64,000 bases of DNA from Paenibacillus polygoni. GTDB lineage: Bacteria > Bacillota > Bacilli > Paenibacillales > Paenibacillaceae. The position numbers and the translations under genes were made by a program. The notes under the pieces are model-generated. The model was not told where the DNA came from, ran no database searches, and saw nothing but the letters and a program-made list of their open reading frames with translations. Positions 17,661-26,741 of the stretch are shown in pieces. The stretch covers positions 3,357,501-3,421,500 of the forward strand of contig NZ_CP127162.1 of NCBI RefSeq assembly GCF_030263935.1, read 5' to 3'. How positions within the stretch are numbered: position 1 is the first letter of the stretch; each line of letters opens with the position of its first letter.

Positions 17661-18972
17661 CTTCTATCACCTTCTTCGCTAAATCTAATAGAGAATCGTG
17701 ATCATTAGGGATCTGTCCCAGTGCTACGATATGTAAAAGTCTCTTCATGGTTAAACCGAGCCAAGGCCCGCCCTTGCGCCCTGTGACTCTCATCAAGTCC
17801 GCCCCTCCGAGCGCCAGATCTTTTACGTGATATACATTCATTTCAGCAGTCCAATCTTCCGCTTTAAGAAGCAGCAAGGGACAAAGGTTGCGATATGCAG
17901 GAGAAAAGATATCCTCTTCCACTGCTATTTCTCTATTGATCTGTATCCAGTCTTGAGCCGCTTCTCTTCCAAACCGAAGAACTAGGGGGATCCAGTCTGT
18001 ACGCAGCAAATGAAAAAGTTCTGTTTTCTCAAGCCGCTCCATGTGTAAGGCGAGTTTTTCAAACAAACTCATAATATGCTCATGAAAGGCTAACATATTT
18101 GTTATTCGATCACGTGATTCGCCTGAAAATGTCCATTCCCGAAGTAAGGTACCCGCATCCGATGAACCCATCTCAAGTAACAACAACAACAATTCATATC
18201 GATAAATTGCTTGCTGCGGAAGTTTATCTAGATATCCAGTAAGATTGCGGTCCAATGAAGCAAGGCGAACGGGAGACTTCACATATTCTAGTATGCGGCT
18301 GTCCATTAGAAGCTGAACACCTTTAGAAGGAAAAGGACCCGCCATCATTTTATCCATCTCCGTACGAACTCGTTCCATCGCTATGTAAGCGAGTTTATCA
18401 CGCTGAAGAATCATTCCTGACCAGGTATCTGACTCCAGTCCAAAATTGAAAACCGAAGCAAAACGAACGCCTCTCATGATGCGAAGGGCGTCTTCTTCAA
18501 ATCTTTCTTCTGGGGTCCCGACACACTTTACAGTACCTTGTTTAATATCCTCTTGACCGGAAAAAGGATCCAGCAAATCGCCGTTTACATTACGGGCAAT
18601 CGCATTCATCGTAAAGTCTCTTCGTTTTAAATCATCTTCTACTCGATCCACAAAGTGAACTTCGGTCGGGCGGCGAAAATCTTCATAACCGCTCTCCGTA
18701 CGAAAAGTCGTAACTTCATAATGATGTCCGTTACTTCGCACCGTAACTGTCCCATGCTGAAGCCCGGTAGGAATGGAGTCCGGAAAAAGAGCAATAACCT
18801 GTTCAGGCGTTGCCGAAGTGGTGATGTCCATGTCCGTAACCGTTCTATGCATAAGCTCGTCCCGCACACATCCACCAACAAAAAAGGCATCGTAACCATG
18901 GTCGTTTAGTTTTTGCAGCACTTGTTCTCCTCCAGCGGCCATTGCTGGAAGCGTATAATTCCACTTCTTCAT
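17650..18972 (-). CDS. cca: CCA tRNA nucleotidyltransferase
   Basis: Adds or repairs the 3'-CCA of tRNAs. From ATG 18972 the protein is 440 residues. The class II nucleotidyltransferase head has GYDAFFVGGCVRDELM, the metal-binding carboxylates in TDMDITTSA, and the RRDFTMNAIARN motif. The template-binding EDALRIMRGVRFASVF follows, then a helical neck and body with ERVRTEMDKMM. I chose this ATG because AAGGAG lies 8 nt upstream; the 11 codons before it are not family-like. It is followed by birA with overlap and preceded by bshA at 41 bp. Confidence 0.95.
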   Translation of the reverse strand: MKKWNYTLPAMAAGGEQVLQKLNDHGYDAFFVGGCVRDELMHRTVTDMDITTSATPEQVIALFPDSIPTGLQHGTVTVRSNGHHYEVTTFRTESGYEDFRRPTEVHFVDRVEDDLKRRDFTMNAIARNVNGDLLDPFSGQEDIKQGTVKCVGTPEERFEEDALRIMRGVRFASVFNFGLESDTWSGMILQRDKLAYIAMERVRTEMDKMMAGPFPSKGVQLLMDSRILEYVKSPVRLASLDRNLTGYLDKLPQQAIYRYELLLLLLEMGSSDAGTLLREWTFSGESRDRITNMLAFHEHIMSLFEKLALHMERLEKTELFHLLRTDWIPLVLRFGREAAQDWIQINREIAVEEDIFSPAYRNLCPLLLLKAEDWTAEMNVYHVKDLALGGADLMRVTGRKGGPWLGLTMKRLLHIVALGQIPNDHDSLLDLAKKVIEDEV

Positions 18973-19013
18973 TCCACTTACTCCTTTACCGAACCTCATC
19001 CACACAGGATTTT

Positions 19014-20171
19014 TTATAAAATTGATGCCGATTTTTGTGTTAATACCCGTTCATAAATACGTTCATACTGTTCCGTTATTTTATCAATATTAAAGTTTAC
19101 ACTTGCTCTTTCAAGACAAGCTTTTTTGAATTTGTTCATCAGTTCATCATCCGTTAGCAAGCGGACAGCATCTTTTGCCATTTGTTCCGTATCTCCAATC
19201 GGGGATAACATCCCTGTTTGACCGTGTAATACGAGTTCCGGAATTCCGCCTGCCGTAGATCCGATCGTGGGTACACCGCAAGCCATTGCTTCAAGAGCAA
19301 CAAGACCAAAGCTTTCTTTTTCAGATGGAAGTAATAATAGATCAGCCATTGAAATTACCTGGGCCACATCATCTTGCTTTCCGAGAAAGAGAACTTTTTC
19401 AGATAGACCAAGCTCCTGGATTTTACACTGAATTTTAGGTAAATCTGGTCCTTCACCAACAAGTATCAGCTTTGCGGGAAGCTCACGCTGAACTTTTGCA
19501 AACACATTAATCACATCCAGGGTTCGCTTCACTGGACGGAAATTAGAAATATGCATAAGCACTTTCTCTTGATCACTTACATAATCTCTCCGCAAAGATG
19601 AAACTTCTCTTGGATAATACACTCTCTCATCCACAAAATTATACGTAAGATCAATATCTCGCGTAATATCAAGCAGTTCATGCGTCTCGCGAATCAAATC
19701 ATTTGAGACCGCTGTGACCGCATCGCTTTTATTAATAGCCAGCTGTATCAAGTCTTTGAGTGATTCATCCTGTGCAAGTACCGTAATATCCGTCCCATGC
19801 AGAGTGGTCACGACTTTCAATTCATCTGGCACCATTTGTTTGGCCAAATAGGCACATACCGCATGAGGTACCGCATAATGCACATGAAGCAAGTCGAGCT
19901 GCTGTGCTTTGGCTACTTGAGCCATTTTTGTAGCTAATGACAAATCATAAGGAGGATAGCGAAAGACGTAATAATCGTTCACTTCCACCTCGTGATAAAA
20001 TACGTTTTTATGGAATTGTCCAAGTCGAAAAGGTATACTGTTCGCAATAAAATGAACCTGATGCCCTCTTTCGGCGAGCCTTTTTCCAAGCTCAGTTGCT
20101 ACGACACCCGAACCGCCTAAAGACGGATAACAGGTAATCCCGATTTTTAAGTGTTTACCCGCTTGACTCAA
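19014..20171 (-). CDS. bshA: N-acetyl-alpha-D-glucosaminyl L-malate synthase (bacillithiol step 1)
   Basis: GT4-family glycosyltransferase that joins UDP-GlcNAc and malate in bacillithiol synthesis. The 385-residue protein has the BshA-type N-terminus (KIGITCYPSLGGSGVVATELG), the HVHYAVPHAVCAYLA and TTLHGTDITVLAQD segments of the first domain, and the GT-B nucleotide-binding region in the second (PSEKESFGLVALEAMACGVPTIG). Start TTG 20171 has AGGAGG 7 nt upstream. In B. subtilis bshB1 (deacetylase) precedes bshA. Here bshA follows mgsA directly with a 42-bp gap, so the deacetylase must be encoded elsewhere. Confidence 0.95.
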   Translation of the reverse strand: MSQAGKHLKIGITCYPSLGGSGVVATELGKRLAERGHQVHFIANSIPFRLGQFHKNVFYHEVEVNDYYVFRYPPYDLSLATKMAQVAKAQQLDLLHVHYAVPHAVCAYLAKQMVPDELKVVTTLHGTDITVLAQDESLKDLIQLAINKSDAVTAVSNDLIRETHELLDITRDIDLTYNFVDERVYYPREVSSLRRDYVSDQEKVLMHISNFRPVKRTLDVINVFAKVQRELPAKLILVGEGPDLPKIQCKIQELGLSEKVLFLGKQDDVAQVISMADLLLLPSEKESFGLVALEAMACGVPTIGSTAGGIPELVLHGQTGMLSPIGDTEQMAKDAVRLLTDDELMNKFKKACLERASVNFNIDKITEQYERIYERVLTQKSASIL

Positions 20172-20213
20172 AGAAGGGCCTCCTTTTACTTAAGAATAAT
20201 GTATGATCCGAGC

Positions 20214-20651
20214 TTACGATTCGGAATCTGTACCGTCGGTACCTGGTTTGTATTTATGTACAAGCTGACGCCATGCGAAATCTCCACGATCCAGCGCCTT
20301 TACCAAAATTTCAGCCGTAGCTACATTGGTGGCAAGCGGAATTCCTTGGACATCACATAGACGAAGTAATGCATTGATATCCGGTTCATGGGGCTGTGCC
20401 ATTAATGGATCGCGCAGGAAAATGATTAAGTCCATCTCATTTTGAGCAACAAGTGCACCAATCTGCTGGTCGCCGCCAAGCGGGCCTGACATAAAGCGAT
20501 GAATTTCCAAATTTGTACCTGCCATGATACGCTGCCCGGTTGTCCCCGTTGAATAAAGCTTATGTCCAACAAATACGTGTTCATATGCTGTTACAAAGTT
20601 AACCATTTCATCTTTTTTACGGTCATGTGCTATGAAAGCGATTTTCAACAT
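20214..20651 (-). CDS. mgsA: Methylglyoxal synthase
   Basis: Converts dihydroxyacetone phosphate to methylglyoxal and phosphate, a bypass of lower glycolysis. The 145-residue protein has the [17 protein letters not shown] start, the TGTTGQRI phosphate loop, the [15 protein letters not shown] block, and the catalytic Asp region [10 protein letters not shown] with the [15 protein letters not shown] segment. It is the standard length with a standard ATG start. It lies directly after dapB and before bshA, as in B. subtilis except for the missing bshB1. Confidence 0.97.
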   Translation of the reverse strand: MLKIAFIAHDRKKDEMVNFVTAYEHVFVGHKLYSTGTTGQRIMAGTNLEIHRFMSGPLGGDQQIGALVAQNEMDLIIFLRDPLMAQPHEPDINALLRLCDVQGIPLATNVATAEILVKALDRGDFAWRQLVHKYKPGTDGTDSES

Positions 20652-20695
20652 ATCTGTTCTCTCCCTATGTCTATAAATTGAGGCTTTTTAAACAA

Positions 20696-21499
20696 CTAGT
20701 CTATAAAATGATCGAATCCATAAACCATTCCGGTATATTCCATTACTTTTTGAATTCCGATCTTAACGCCTGGCATATAACCGGCACGCTCATAGGAGTC
20801 GTGTCTAATCTTCAGCGTTTGTCCGAAGTCACCAAAAATAACTTCTTGCTGTGCAAATACGCCTGGAAGTCTGACACTATGAATACGGAAACCGTTGTAG
20901 TACCCGCCGCGTGATCCTTCTATGGTTTCTTCTTCTTTTGGATTACCTTGGCGGATTTCTTTGCGATTCTCTGCGATCATCTCAGCTGTTTTTACAGCCG
21001 TTCCTGATGGTGCATCGAGCTTCTGATCTCCGTGATATTCAATAATTTCGAGGTTTGGCAAATATTTCGCCGCTTGTGCAGCAAATTTCATCATCAGGAT
21101 CGCTCCAATTGAGAAATTTGGTGCGATTAGGCCGCCAATCCCTTGTTTTTGACATTGCTTGTCCAGTTCCGTAATCTGTTCGGTCGTAAAACCGGTTGTC
21201 CCCATGACAGGTCTAACCCCATGAGAAATGGCCAGGGAGGTATGCTCATAAGCATATTGAGGTGTTGTGAAATCAACCATGACATCAGCATCGGTCTGAC
21301 TCAGCGCTTTTTCAAGCTGATCCATAACGAGAATTCCGCAAGGTTCAAGTCCTACCAGTTTGCCGGCATCCGTACCTGCTTCGGAACGGTTCACTGCAGC
21401 AACAAGTTCTAATTCCTCATCCTGAAGCACAAGTTTAACAACCTCGCGCCCCATGCGCCCCCCTGCACCTACAACAATAACTTTAATTTTATCAGCCAA
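20696..21499 (-). CDS. dapB: 4-hydroxy-tetrahydrodipicolinate reductase
   Basis: NAD(P)H-dependent step of lysine and diaminopimelate synthesis, which also feeds spore dipicolinate. The protein has the nucleotide-binding VIVVGAGGRMGREVVKLV, the PVMGTTGFT loop, and the catalytic EIIEYHGDQKLDAPSGTA block (EYHH type in most homologs; here EYHGDQK). It ends in the usual GLYGFDHFI-like sequence (MVYGFDHFID). I chose TTG 21499 because AAGGAG lies 8 nt upstream. The alternative GTG 21508 abuts the Shine-Dalgarno sequence. It follows a TPR gene at 21 bp. Confidence 0.95.
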   Translation of the reverse strand: MADKIKVIVVGAGGRMGREVVKLVLQDEELELVAAVNRSEAGTDAGKLVGLEPCGILVMDQLEKALSQTDADVMVDFTTPQYAYEHTSLAISHGVRPVMGTTGFTTEQITELDKQCQKQGIGGLIAPNFSIGAILMMKFAAQAAKYLPNLEIIEYHGDQKLDAPSGTAVKTAEMIAENRKEIRQGNPKEEETIEGSRGGYYNGFRIHSVRLPGVFAQQEVIFGDFGQTLKIRHDSYERAGYMPGVKIGIQKVMEYTGMVYGFDHFID

Positions 21500-21520
21500 A
21501 ACGAACACTCCTTAGATAAA

Positions 21521-22057
21521 CTAGGTTGATGGTTTCTGGAAATATGTTCTCATCCGTTTATTAAAATCATGCAATAGATCTGTTAATTGTTCATTTTGCG
21601 GTTCCATCGCGATTGCTTCCTTTAATACAGCAATAGCGAGGATATATTCATTCATCTCGGCATATGCGATGGCGAGCCATACATACGCTTCTGTATAGAG
21701 CGGATCCAGCGTAATCGCCTGTTTCAATTGCTCCAGTGCCTTATCATAGTTCCTCTTTGGATCTGCATTTGACGACTCAATGAGAACACGAGACATGGCA
21801 GTCAGCTTTTTGGACTGGAGACGATTGATGTGGATGAGATATTCAATATGCCCTGGTGCGATCTCAGTTGCTTTGTTTGCGTGAACAAAAGCCTGATCAA
21901 GCTTTCCATTACGAGCATACGTAATCGAACAGCGATAATGGATTTCTGGATTATTTGGTTCCTCTGCTAATGCCGTTTCAAACCAGTAGACAGCCCGTTC
22001 AAAGTCATTATGAAAAATGGCTTTATACGCTTCTTGAATGTAGTCGTCAGCCTTCAC
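21521..22057 (-). CDS. Tetratricopeptide-repeat protein
   Basis: A soluble protein of about 178 residues built from four to five TPR-like helix pairs. Visible units are YIQEAYKAIFHNDFERAVYW, PEIHYRCSITYARNGKLDQA and YTEAYVWLAIAYAEMNEYIL, followed by VLKEAIAMEPQNEQL. No catalytic motif was seen. GTG 22057 has GGAGGT about 10 nt upstream. A GTG four codons earlier overlaps the Shine-Dalgarno sequence and is less likely. It sits between the MazG-like gene and dapB, where Paenibacillus genomes often carry a TPR gene. The role is unknown, probably scaffolding. Confidence 0.8.
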   Translation of the reverse strand: MKADDYIQEAYKAIFHNDFERAVYWFETALAEEPNNPEIHYRCSITYARNGKLDQAFVHANKATEIAPGHIEYLIHINRLQSKKLTAMSRVLIESSNADPKRNYDKALEQLKQAITLDPLYTEAYVWLAIAYAEMNEYILAIAVLKEAIAMEPQNEQLTDLLHDFNKRMRTYFQKPST

Positions 22058-22109
22058 GTTAGCTTGCACCTCCCGTATCGTCGGTCAGTACAGCATATGT
22101 AAGAATGGC

Positions 22110-22439
22110 CTAATCGGTGTCCTTTTTCGTCCAGCGATCCTTATCTCGCGTATTAAATTTGTGCATCACTTTATCATGAGCTTCGGTTAGATCAATTCCG
22201 AGCGAATTGGCAAAACAAATGGTTATAAACAAAATGTCACCAAGCTCCAGTTCTATGGAATTGTCCGCTTCCGTTGCTTTTTTAGGTTTTTCTCCGTACT
22301 CGTGATTGACTTCACGTGCCAGTTCTCCGACTTCTTCCGTCATTCGAGCGAGCATCGTCAGCGGGCTGAAATAACCTTCTTTAAACTGGGAAATGTAATC
22401 GTCCACTTCTTTTTGCATTTCTAATAAAGTTTTTTCCAT
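22110..22439 (-). CDS. ypjD: MazG-like nucleotide pyrophosphohydrolase (YpjD family)
   Basis: A 109-residue all-helical protein with the MazG signature: EEVGELAREVNHEYG (metal-binding EExxE) and ELGDILFITICFANSLGID (second acidic motif ExxD). Such enzymes hydrolyse (d)NTPs to monophosphates and pyrophosphate. Its position before dapB matches B. subtilis ypjD. ATG 22439 is preceded by AAGGAG at 9 nt. It is divergent from the YitT-family gene, and the roughly 160-bp gap must hold promoters for both directions. Confidence 0.9.
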   Translation of the reverse strand: MEKTLLEMQKEVDDYISQFKEGYFSPLTMLARMTEEVGELAREVNHEYGEKPKKATEADNSIELELGDILFITICFANSLGIDLTEAHDKVMHKFNTRDKDRWTKKDTD

Positions 22440-22597
22440 GTGAGCATACTCCTTACTGACCAATGTTTATAACTCACTTCATCCATATGTTAACGTATTG
22501 AGAAAGTGAAAACAAATCATTTTTTAAACTTCCCATGAAAAAGGCATACTACATTTGAGCATTAGGCAAATCTAATACTAGTGAGGGATTCATTCAA

Positions 22598-23467
22598 ATG
22601 AATAAGATTACAGCGCAGTTAAAGATCATTATACCAATCCTCCTCGGCACCGCCATTTTTGCGTTCGGTCTCCTGTATTTCATTATTCCGAATCAGTTGA
22701 TGGAAGGTGGCGTCACGGGTATTACCGTGCTTCTTAATTATGCTTTTGGTATATCTCCTTCCCTATCTACGCTCATCATTAATATCCCGCTGTTTCTGCT
22801 GGGATGGAAAGTTTTTGGCGGAAGACAAATTATTTATACCGGTGTCGGAATCATCGGTCTTACCATTTTCCTTGGTTTATTTGAACGTTTAATAGACGCA
22901 GGATATATCGTTCCTTTGCAAACAGAGCATGATCTACTGCTTGCTGCACTTTATGCCGGTGTTACCATTGGTCTTGGTTTAGGGATTGTATTTCGTGCAG
23001 GGGGGACAACCGGGGGTTCTGATATCATTGCAAGAATTCTGTCCAAAAAAACGGGGCTCAGTATCGGACGAGTTATGCTCGCCATTGATATTGTTATTAT
23101 TGGGTCTTCCCTTATTTACATACCTATTGAAAAAGTCCTGTATACGCTTATTGCCGTATTTATCGGATCCAAGGTTATTGACTTCATTCAAGAAGGGGCA
23201 TATGCTGCCAAAGCATTTACGATCATTAGTGATCATGGCCCTGAAATTGCGGATAAAATAACCAATGAGATGGAACGCGGGGTTACGCTGATTCCAGCGG
23301 TTGGAGCCTACTCTAAAAAAGCAAAACATGTTGTTTACTCTGTCGTTTCTAGACAAGAAATGAGAGAACTTCATCAAATTGTAAGATCCATTGATCCAAA
23401 AGCATTTCTCATTATTAATGAGGTGCATGATGTCCATGGAGAAGGTTTCAAAGAAGCAGAAAAATAG
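22598..23467 (+). CDS. ypjC: YitT-family membrane protein (YpjC-like)
   Basis: A 289-residue protein with five to six membrane helices in its first roughly 195 residues (for example IIPILLGTAIFAFGLLYFII) and the family loop NQLMEGGVTGITVLLNY. A conserved FRAGGTTGGSDIIARIL segment precedes the last helices. A cytoplasmic C-terminal DUF2179 domain follows (about 205-285; AFTIISDHGPEIADKITNEMERGVTLI). It is probably a transporter or sensor of unknown substrate. It is the only clear plus-strand gene in the window and is divergent from ypjD. The position equals that of ypjC in B. subtilis. Confidence 0.88.
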   Translation: MNKITAQLKIIIPILLGTAIFAFGLLYFIIPNQLMEGGVTGITVLLNYAFGISPSLSTLIINIPLFLLGWKVFGGRQIIYTGVGIIGLTIFLGLFERLIDAGYIVPLQTEHDLLLAALYAGVTIGLGLGIVFRAGGTTGGSDIIARILSKKTGLSIGRVMLAIDIVIIGSSLIYIPIEKVLYTLIAVFIGSKVIDFIQEGAYAAKAFTIISDHGPEIADKITNEMERGVTLIPAVGAYSKKAKHVVYSVVSRQEMRELHQIVRSIDPKAFLIINEVHDVHGEGFKEAEK

Positions 23468-23503
23468 CCCGGACATCCGGACTATTTTCTCTTTTTTCTT
23501 TTT
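23466..23503 (+). terminator. Intrinsic terminator after ypjC
   Basis: ATAG-CCCGG and CCGG-ACTAT pair around a short loop just after the stop, followed by TTTTCTCTTTTTTC. It lies between convergent ypjC and ypjB. Confidence 0.7.
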
Positions 23504-23514
23504 ATTATATCTGG

Positions 23515-24357
23515 CTAAAAATAGGATTGATGATTCCCTTTGTACTTACGGTAACCGACGTATGCCAGCACTGCCACAATCGCAGAACCAAGGAATAAAT
23601 TAGCTGCCCATGGTTCGGGTCCTGCTGCAAAGGGAACAAAAGCGGTTGCATCCTTCTCCCTGCCAAATAGAGCATTCGCAAATTCATCCCCCTGCTTTAA
23701 CGTATCGAGAATGTCTTGTTCTTTTGCTCCATTACTCATAGTAAGTCCCTTTAGATAAGACATCCAGGAATCAAATCTTTCAATCTCATAAGGTTGTCTC
23801 CGAATGATCGCTGCAGGACGAATTGTTTCATAATGACTTTCCAGTTCCATATAATTTGCAGTGATATCGGTTCCTGGTTCATTCTTTACTCTTTGTTCAA
23901 TAGAGGATAAGTCTTCTTTCATAATCTTGTAGTATTGAAGCCACAGCGGCTTATCCGGATGAGCCAAGCTATCCACGGCAAGTCTGAGTTTGGCAGACGC
24001 ATGCTGTAATGAGTCCGATGCAGCCTGCACACTGGCAGCAGCTTCTTTCACTTCGACAATCGTCTCCGTGAGAGCATGCATCCCTTCTACTGTAGTTAAC
24101 CCATCGAATGAGAACCGCTCTACTTGACTCGTTAAATCCTCTACATCTTTCCGTACCGCAGATAGATTATAATCGAGCGCATTCCGGTATAAGGAGGTTG
24201 CGATCTGATTGAGTTGTTCAGCACCGCTTACAAGGCTTGGACTCGCTTCCTCCGAACTTTCCGCATATGCCGTGTTCAGCAAGAAATTCTGACTCAGTAG
24301 TGTACAACATAGTAGACCAACCATTAATAAGGAAGAACGTTTTATTCGAAAAAACAA
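23515..24357 (-). CDS. ypjB: Sporulation protein YpjB family
   Basis: About 280 residues with an N-terminal signal or membrane segment (about 9-30, SSLLMVGLLCCTLLSQNFLL, possible cleavage after AYA). A long helical extracytoplasmic region follows, rich in Ala, Ser, Glu and Leu (GAEQLNQIATSLYRNALDYNLSAVRKDVEDL). There is a C-terminal membrane helix (NLFLGSAIVAVLAYVGYRKYKG). This layout and the ypjA-ypjB-ypjC neighbourhood match YpjB, a poorly understood sporulation-associated protein. I chose TTG 24357 (AGGAGG at 8 nt) over ATG 24363, which is only 2 nt from the Shine-Dalgarno sequence. Confidence 0.8.
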   Translation of the reverse strand: MFFRIKRSSLLMVGLLCCTLLSQNFLLNTAYAESSEEASPSLVSGAEQLNQIATSLYRNALDYNLSAVRKDVEDLTSQVERFSFDGLTTVEGMHALTETIVEVKEAAASVQAASDSLQHASAKLRLAVDSLAHPDKPLWLQYYKIMKEDLSSIEQRVKNEPGTDITANYMELESHYETIRPAAIIRRQPYEIERFDSWMSYLKGLTMSNGAKEQDILDTLKQGDEFANALFGREKDATAFVPFAAGPEPWAANLFLGSAIVAVLAYVGYRKYKGNHQSYF

Positions 24358-24405
24358 GGACATCCCCTCCTACTGTATCGTATGAAGAGAGATGTCCACC
24401 TAGAA

Positions 24406-25035
24406 CTATAACCGTTTCGCCTTCTTTAAGGCGACCCAGCCTGCTATAAAACTAAGAATCGTCAGTGTGAAGGTAAAGGTTCGTACTTCACTCACGTAAT
24501 TATGAAGCTCATAAGGAAGATACGGATAAATCCCAAATGTGTAATCCATGACATCATTTAAGAGGGTCCACCCTCCTGCTACAATCAGACTAACCATTCC
24601 AAATCCAAAGAACCGAACATAGAGAAGTGCCTCTACTGCCATCGCTAAGTGAGAAGCGATCAGCATAAAATCCTGCCAGATCATATCTCCTCCGAAGGAC
24701 CATCCTGCTACAATCATGCTCACTGCCCATACCCCATATTTGACAGATGTCACAACAGCAAGGCCCTGAATTACATGACCAACCCCTTGCAGCCCGCGTT
24801 TCTGAGGAGGGTATAACAGAAATAAAAGGGATAGCGTAAAAAATAAACTAGCAGTAGGGCTATCCGGTACAAAAACAAGAAGTGCTGCCGGATAATTTTG
24901 AAAAGTGTATAGAAGCTGATTATCATACCATATGTATCCATATACTGTACCTAGTAAATTACACCAAAATAAGAGCCATAAAAATCCGCGGTTCATCAGC
25001 ACAGAGCGGCTCCAAAAAAAAGATAGGGATAACAC
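24406..25035 (-). CDS. ypjA: DUF1405 membrane protein YpjA
   Basis: A 209-residue integral membrane protein with six or so hydrophobic helices. Visible elements are FLWLLFWCNLLGTVYGYIWYDNQL, VPDSPTASLFFTLSLLFLL and SVKYGVWAVSMIVAG. Late helices with the DVMDYTFGIYPYLP loop and a final FTFTLTILSFIAG segment follow. The FVPDSPTA and YGxW motifs are typical of the DUF1405/YpjA family. It begins at GTG with AGGAGG 11 nt upstream. No function is known for the family. It lies after the qcr genes and before ypjB as in B. subtilis. Confidence 0.88.
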   Translation of the reverse strand: MLSLSFFWSRSVLMNRGFLWLLFWCNLLGTVYGYIWYDNQLLYTFQNYPAALLVFVPDSPTASLFFTLSLLFLLYPPQKRGLQGVGHVIQGLAVVTSVKYGVWAVSMIVAGWSFGGDMIWQDFMLIASHLAMAVEALLYVRFFGFGMVSLIVAGGWTLLNDVMDYTFGIYPYLPYELHNYVSEVRTFTFTLTILSFIAGWVALKKAKRL

Positions 25036-25102
25036 GTGCCGTACATCCTCCTTTTATAATCTGATCTTCATTTCGAAGAATGATGGTGAATGAGTTCTCT
25101 CT

Positions 25103-25143
25103 AAAAAGGGCCTGACTGCTCATAGATGCAGTCAGGCCCTTTT
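25103..25143. terminator. Strong bidirectional terminator between qcrC and ypjA
   Basis: A perfect 15-16 bp inverted repeat, AAAGGGCCTGACTGC and GCAGTCAGGCCCTTT around an 8-nt loop, with A/T runs on both sides. It ends the qcrA-qcrB-qcrC transcript. Confidence 0.92.
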
Positions 25144-25163
25144 CGGTAACCTGTATTCTAATA

Positions 25164-26036
25164 TTACTCTGCCGTTTTCTGGGAAGCAAGCCAGTCTGCA
25201 AGAGTGTCAATATCTTTGTCTGTTAAACCTTTGGCGATATTGTCCTCATATTGAGGTTGCATACCACCAATACCGTCATGAATGATACCAAGAATCTCTT
25301 CTTTGCTGTGTGCATCACCGATTCCACGAAGTGAAGGTCCCGCTTGACCTTTCAAGTCGGCGGCATGACAAGTGACACAAGTTGCTTTTTTGTAAATCTC
25401 AGCACCCGCTCCGTCCTTGTCTACAATGGCAACTTCTTCTGTAGAAGGTGCCATTGAAGTCGGAAGACCCGCATTATGCTTCTCAAGAGCTTCTTCCTCA
25501 CGTGCAATATGTTCTGGAACTTGCCCCGACTTATCAAGCTCATGTTGATAATGAGTCCATGCTACATTAGTCAGATAGAAGACCGAAGCAATGGATAACA
25601 GCATAAGCGTTGATGCAATAGGTCTCTTATAGAAACGGCGTTCTTTCCCCGTATCTAAAAAAGGTGCAAGAAGTAAAGCTCCAAATGCTACACCTGAAAC
25701 ACCGAGTGTACCAAGTACAACATAATCACCAGAAGCATAAGGATATTTCAAGTATTGATATAAGAATAAAAAGTACCAGTCAGGCATCGGTATTACCGAT
25801 GCACCAGGGTCAGCTGGATATCCAAGCGGTGCTGGTTCTGAAATCGTAAGTACCAGAAAGCCAACAAGAACAACGACCCCTACCATCCATTCTTTTAACA
25901 GAAAGTTTGGTATAAAAGCCTCTGATTTTCCCGGATAAGAAGTATAGTCAGGCGGTGTAATAAATCCCATACCTTTACGTACCCTGGAATCTCCAACAAA
26001 AACAACTTTTTCGTCTGATTTTTTCCCGTGTGCCAT
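25164..26036 (-). CDS. qcrC: Menaquinol:cytochrome c reductase cytochrome b/c subunit
   Basis: Fusion of a cytochrome b subunit IV-like part and a c-type cytochrome, 290 residues. The N-terminal half has three to four membrane helices, including EWMVGVVVLVGFLVLTI, and the subunit IV motif DPGASVIPMPDWYFLFLYQYLKY. The C-terminal domain outside the membrane has one haem c site, CVTCH, with an axial methionine candidate in GGMQPQYED. This composition is the Bacillus-type bc complex. It is last in qcrA-qcrB-qcrC and is followed by a strong terminator. Confidence 0.96.
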   Translation of the reverse strand: MAHGKKSDEKVVFVGDSRVRKGMGFITPPDYTSYPGKSEAFIPNFLLKEWMVGVVVLVGFLVLTISEPAPLGYPADPGASVIPMPDWYFLFLYQYLKYPYASGDYVVLGTLGVSGVAFGALLLAPFLDTGKERRFYKRPIASTLMLLSIASVFYLTNVAWTHYQHELDKSGQVPEHIAREEEALEKHNAGLPTSMAPSTEEVAIVDKDGAGAEIYKKATCVTCHAADLKGQAGPSLRGIGDAHSKEEILGIIHDGIGGMQPQYEDNIAKGLTDKDIDTLADWLASQKTAE

Positions 26037-26055
26037 AGGCGTTTCCCCCCTTCTA

Positions 26056-26727
26056 TTATAGTGGTCCGGAGATACCTTGTCGGCGGATCATAATAAAATG
26101 GCCTACAAGTAAAATAAGCAGAACAGCAGGAAGGAAGAACACGTGAAGGGCAAAGAATCTTGTTAATGTCTCAGCTCCAACAATCGTACCGCCTTGTAAT
26201 AGTTCTTTGATAACAGGTCCCAGATAAGGAACCGTATTCGCGATCTCGAGCGTTACTTTGGTTGCAAAGTAAGCTTTGTTATCCCAAGGCAGCAGATAAC
26301 CTGTTAATCCAAGTCCAAGCATAACGAAAAAGATTAACATCCCTACAACCCAGTTCATCTCACGTGGGGCTTTATAGGATCCTGTGAAAAACACCCGCAT
26401 CGTATGTAAAAACATCATCACTATGACCAAACTGGCACCCCAGTGGTGCATTCCTCGAACAATCTGACCAAAAGCGACTTGGGTTTGCAAAAACTCTACA
26501 CTAGCATACGCATTAATAATATCGGGTACGTAATACATCGTAAGAAACATTCCTGATAGAATCTGAATAACCGTGATGAAGAACGTAAGTCCGCCAAAGC
26601 AATATACAAACGCTGAAAAGTGATGGGCTGGATTTACGTGTTCAGGAACTTCATGGTCAGCAACGTCACGCCAAATAGGAGTGATATCCAGACGCTCGTC
26701 GACCCAGTTGTAAATATTTTTAAACAT
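26056..26727 (-). CDS. qcrB: Menaquinol:cytochrome c reductase cytochrome b subunit
   Basis: A 223-residue cytochrome b6-type protein with four membrane helices carrying the paired haem-ligand histidines: RGMHHWGASLVIVMMFLHTMRV and the later FFALHVFFLPAVLLILLVGHF. The cytochrome b6 N-terminal Cys (VYCFGGLTFF) is also visible and may bind the additional haem c. It receives electrons from menaquinol and works with the Rieske protein and QcrC. The start is ATG after a short spacer behind qcrA. Confidence 0.97.
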   Translation of the reverse strand: MFKNIYNWVDERLDITPIWRDVADHEVPEHVNPAHHFSAFVYCFGGLTFFITVIQILSGMFLTMYYVPDIINAYASVEFLQTQVAFGQIVRGMHHWGASLVIVMMFLHTMRVFFTGSYKAPREMNWVVGMLIFFVMLGLGLTGYLLPWDNKAYFATKVTLEIANTVPYLGPVIKELLQGGTIVGAETLTRFFALHVFFLPAVLLILLVGHFIMIRRQGISGPL

Positions 26728-26741
26728 CTACTCACGCCTTC

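Noticed and set aside
22598-23476. Long antisense ORFs opposite ypjC, asnS, aroC and other genes
   Set aside because: They mirror the codon pattern of real genes on the other strand and have no start signals or recognisable domains.
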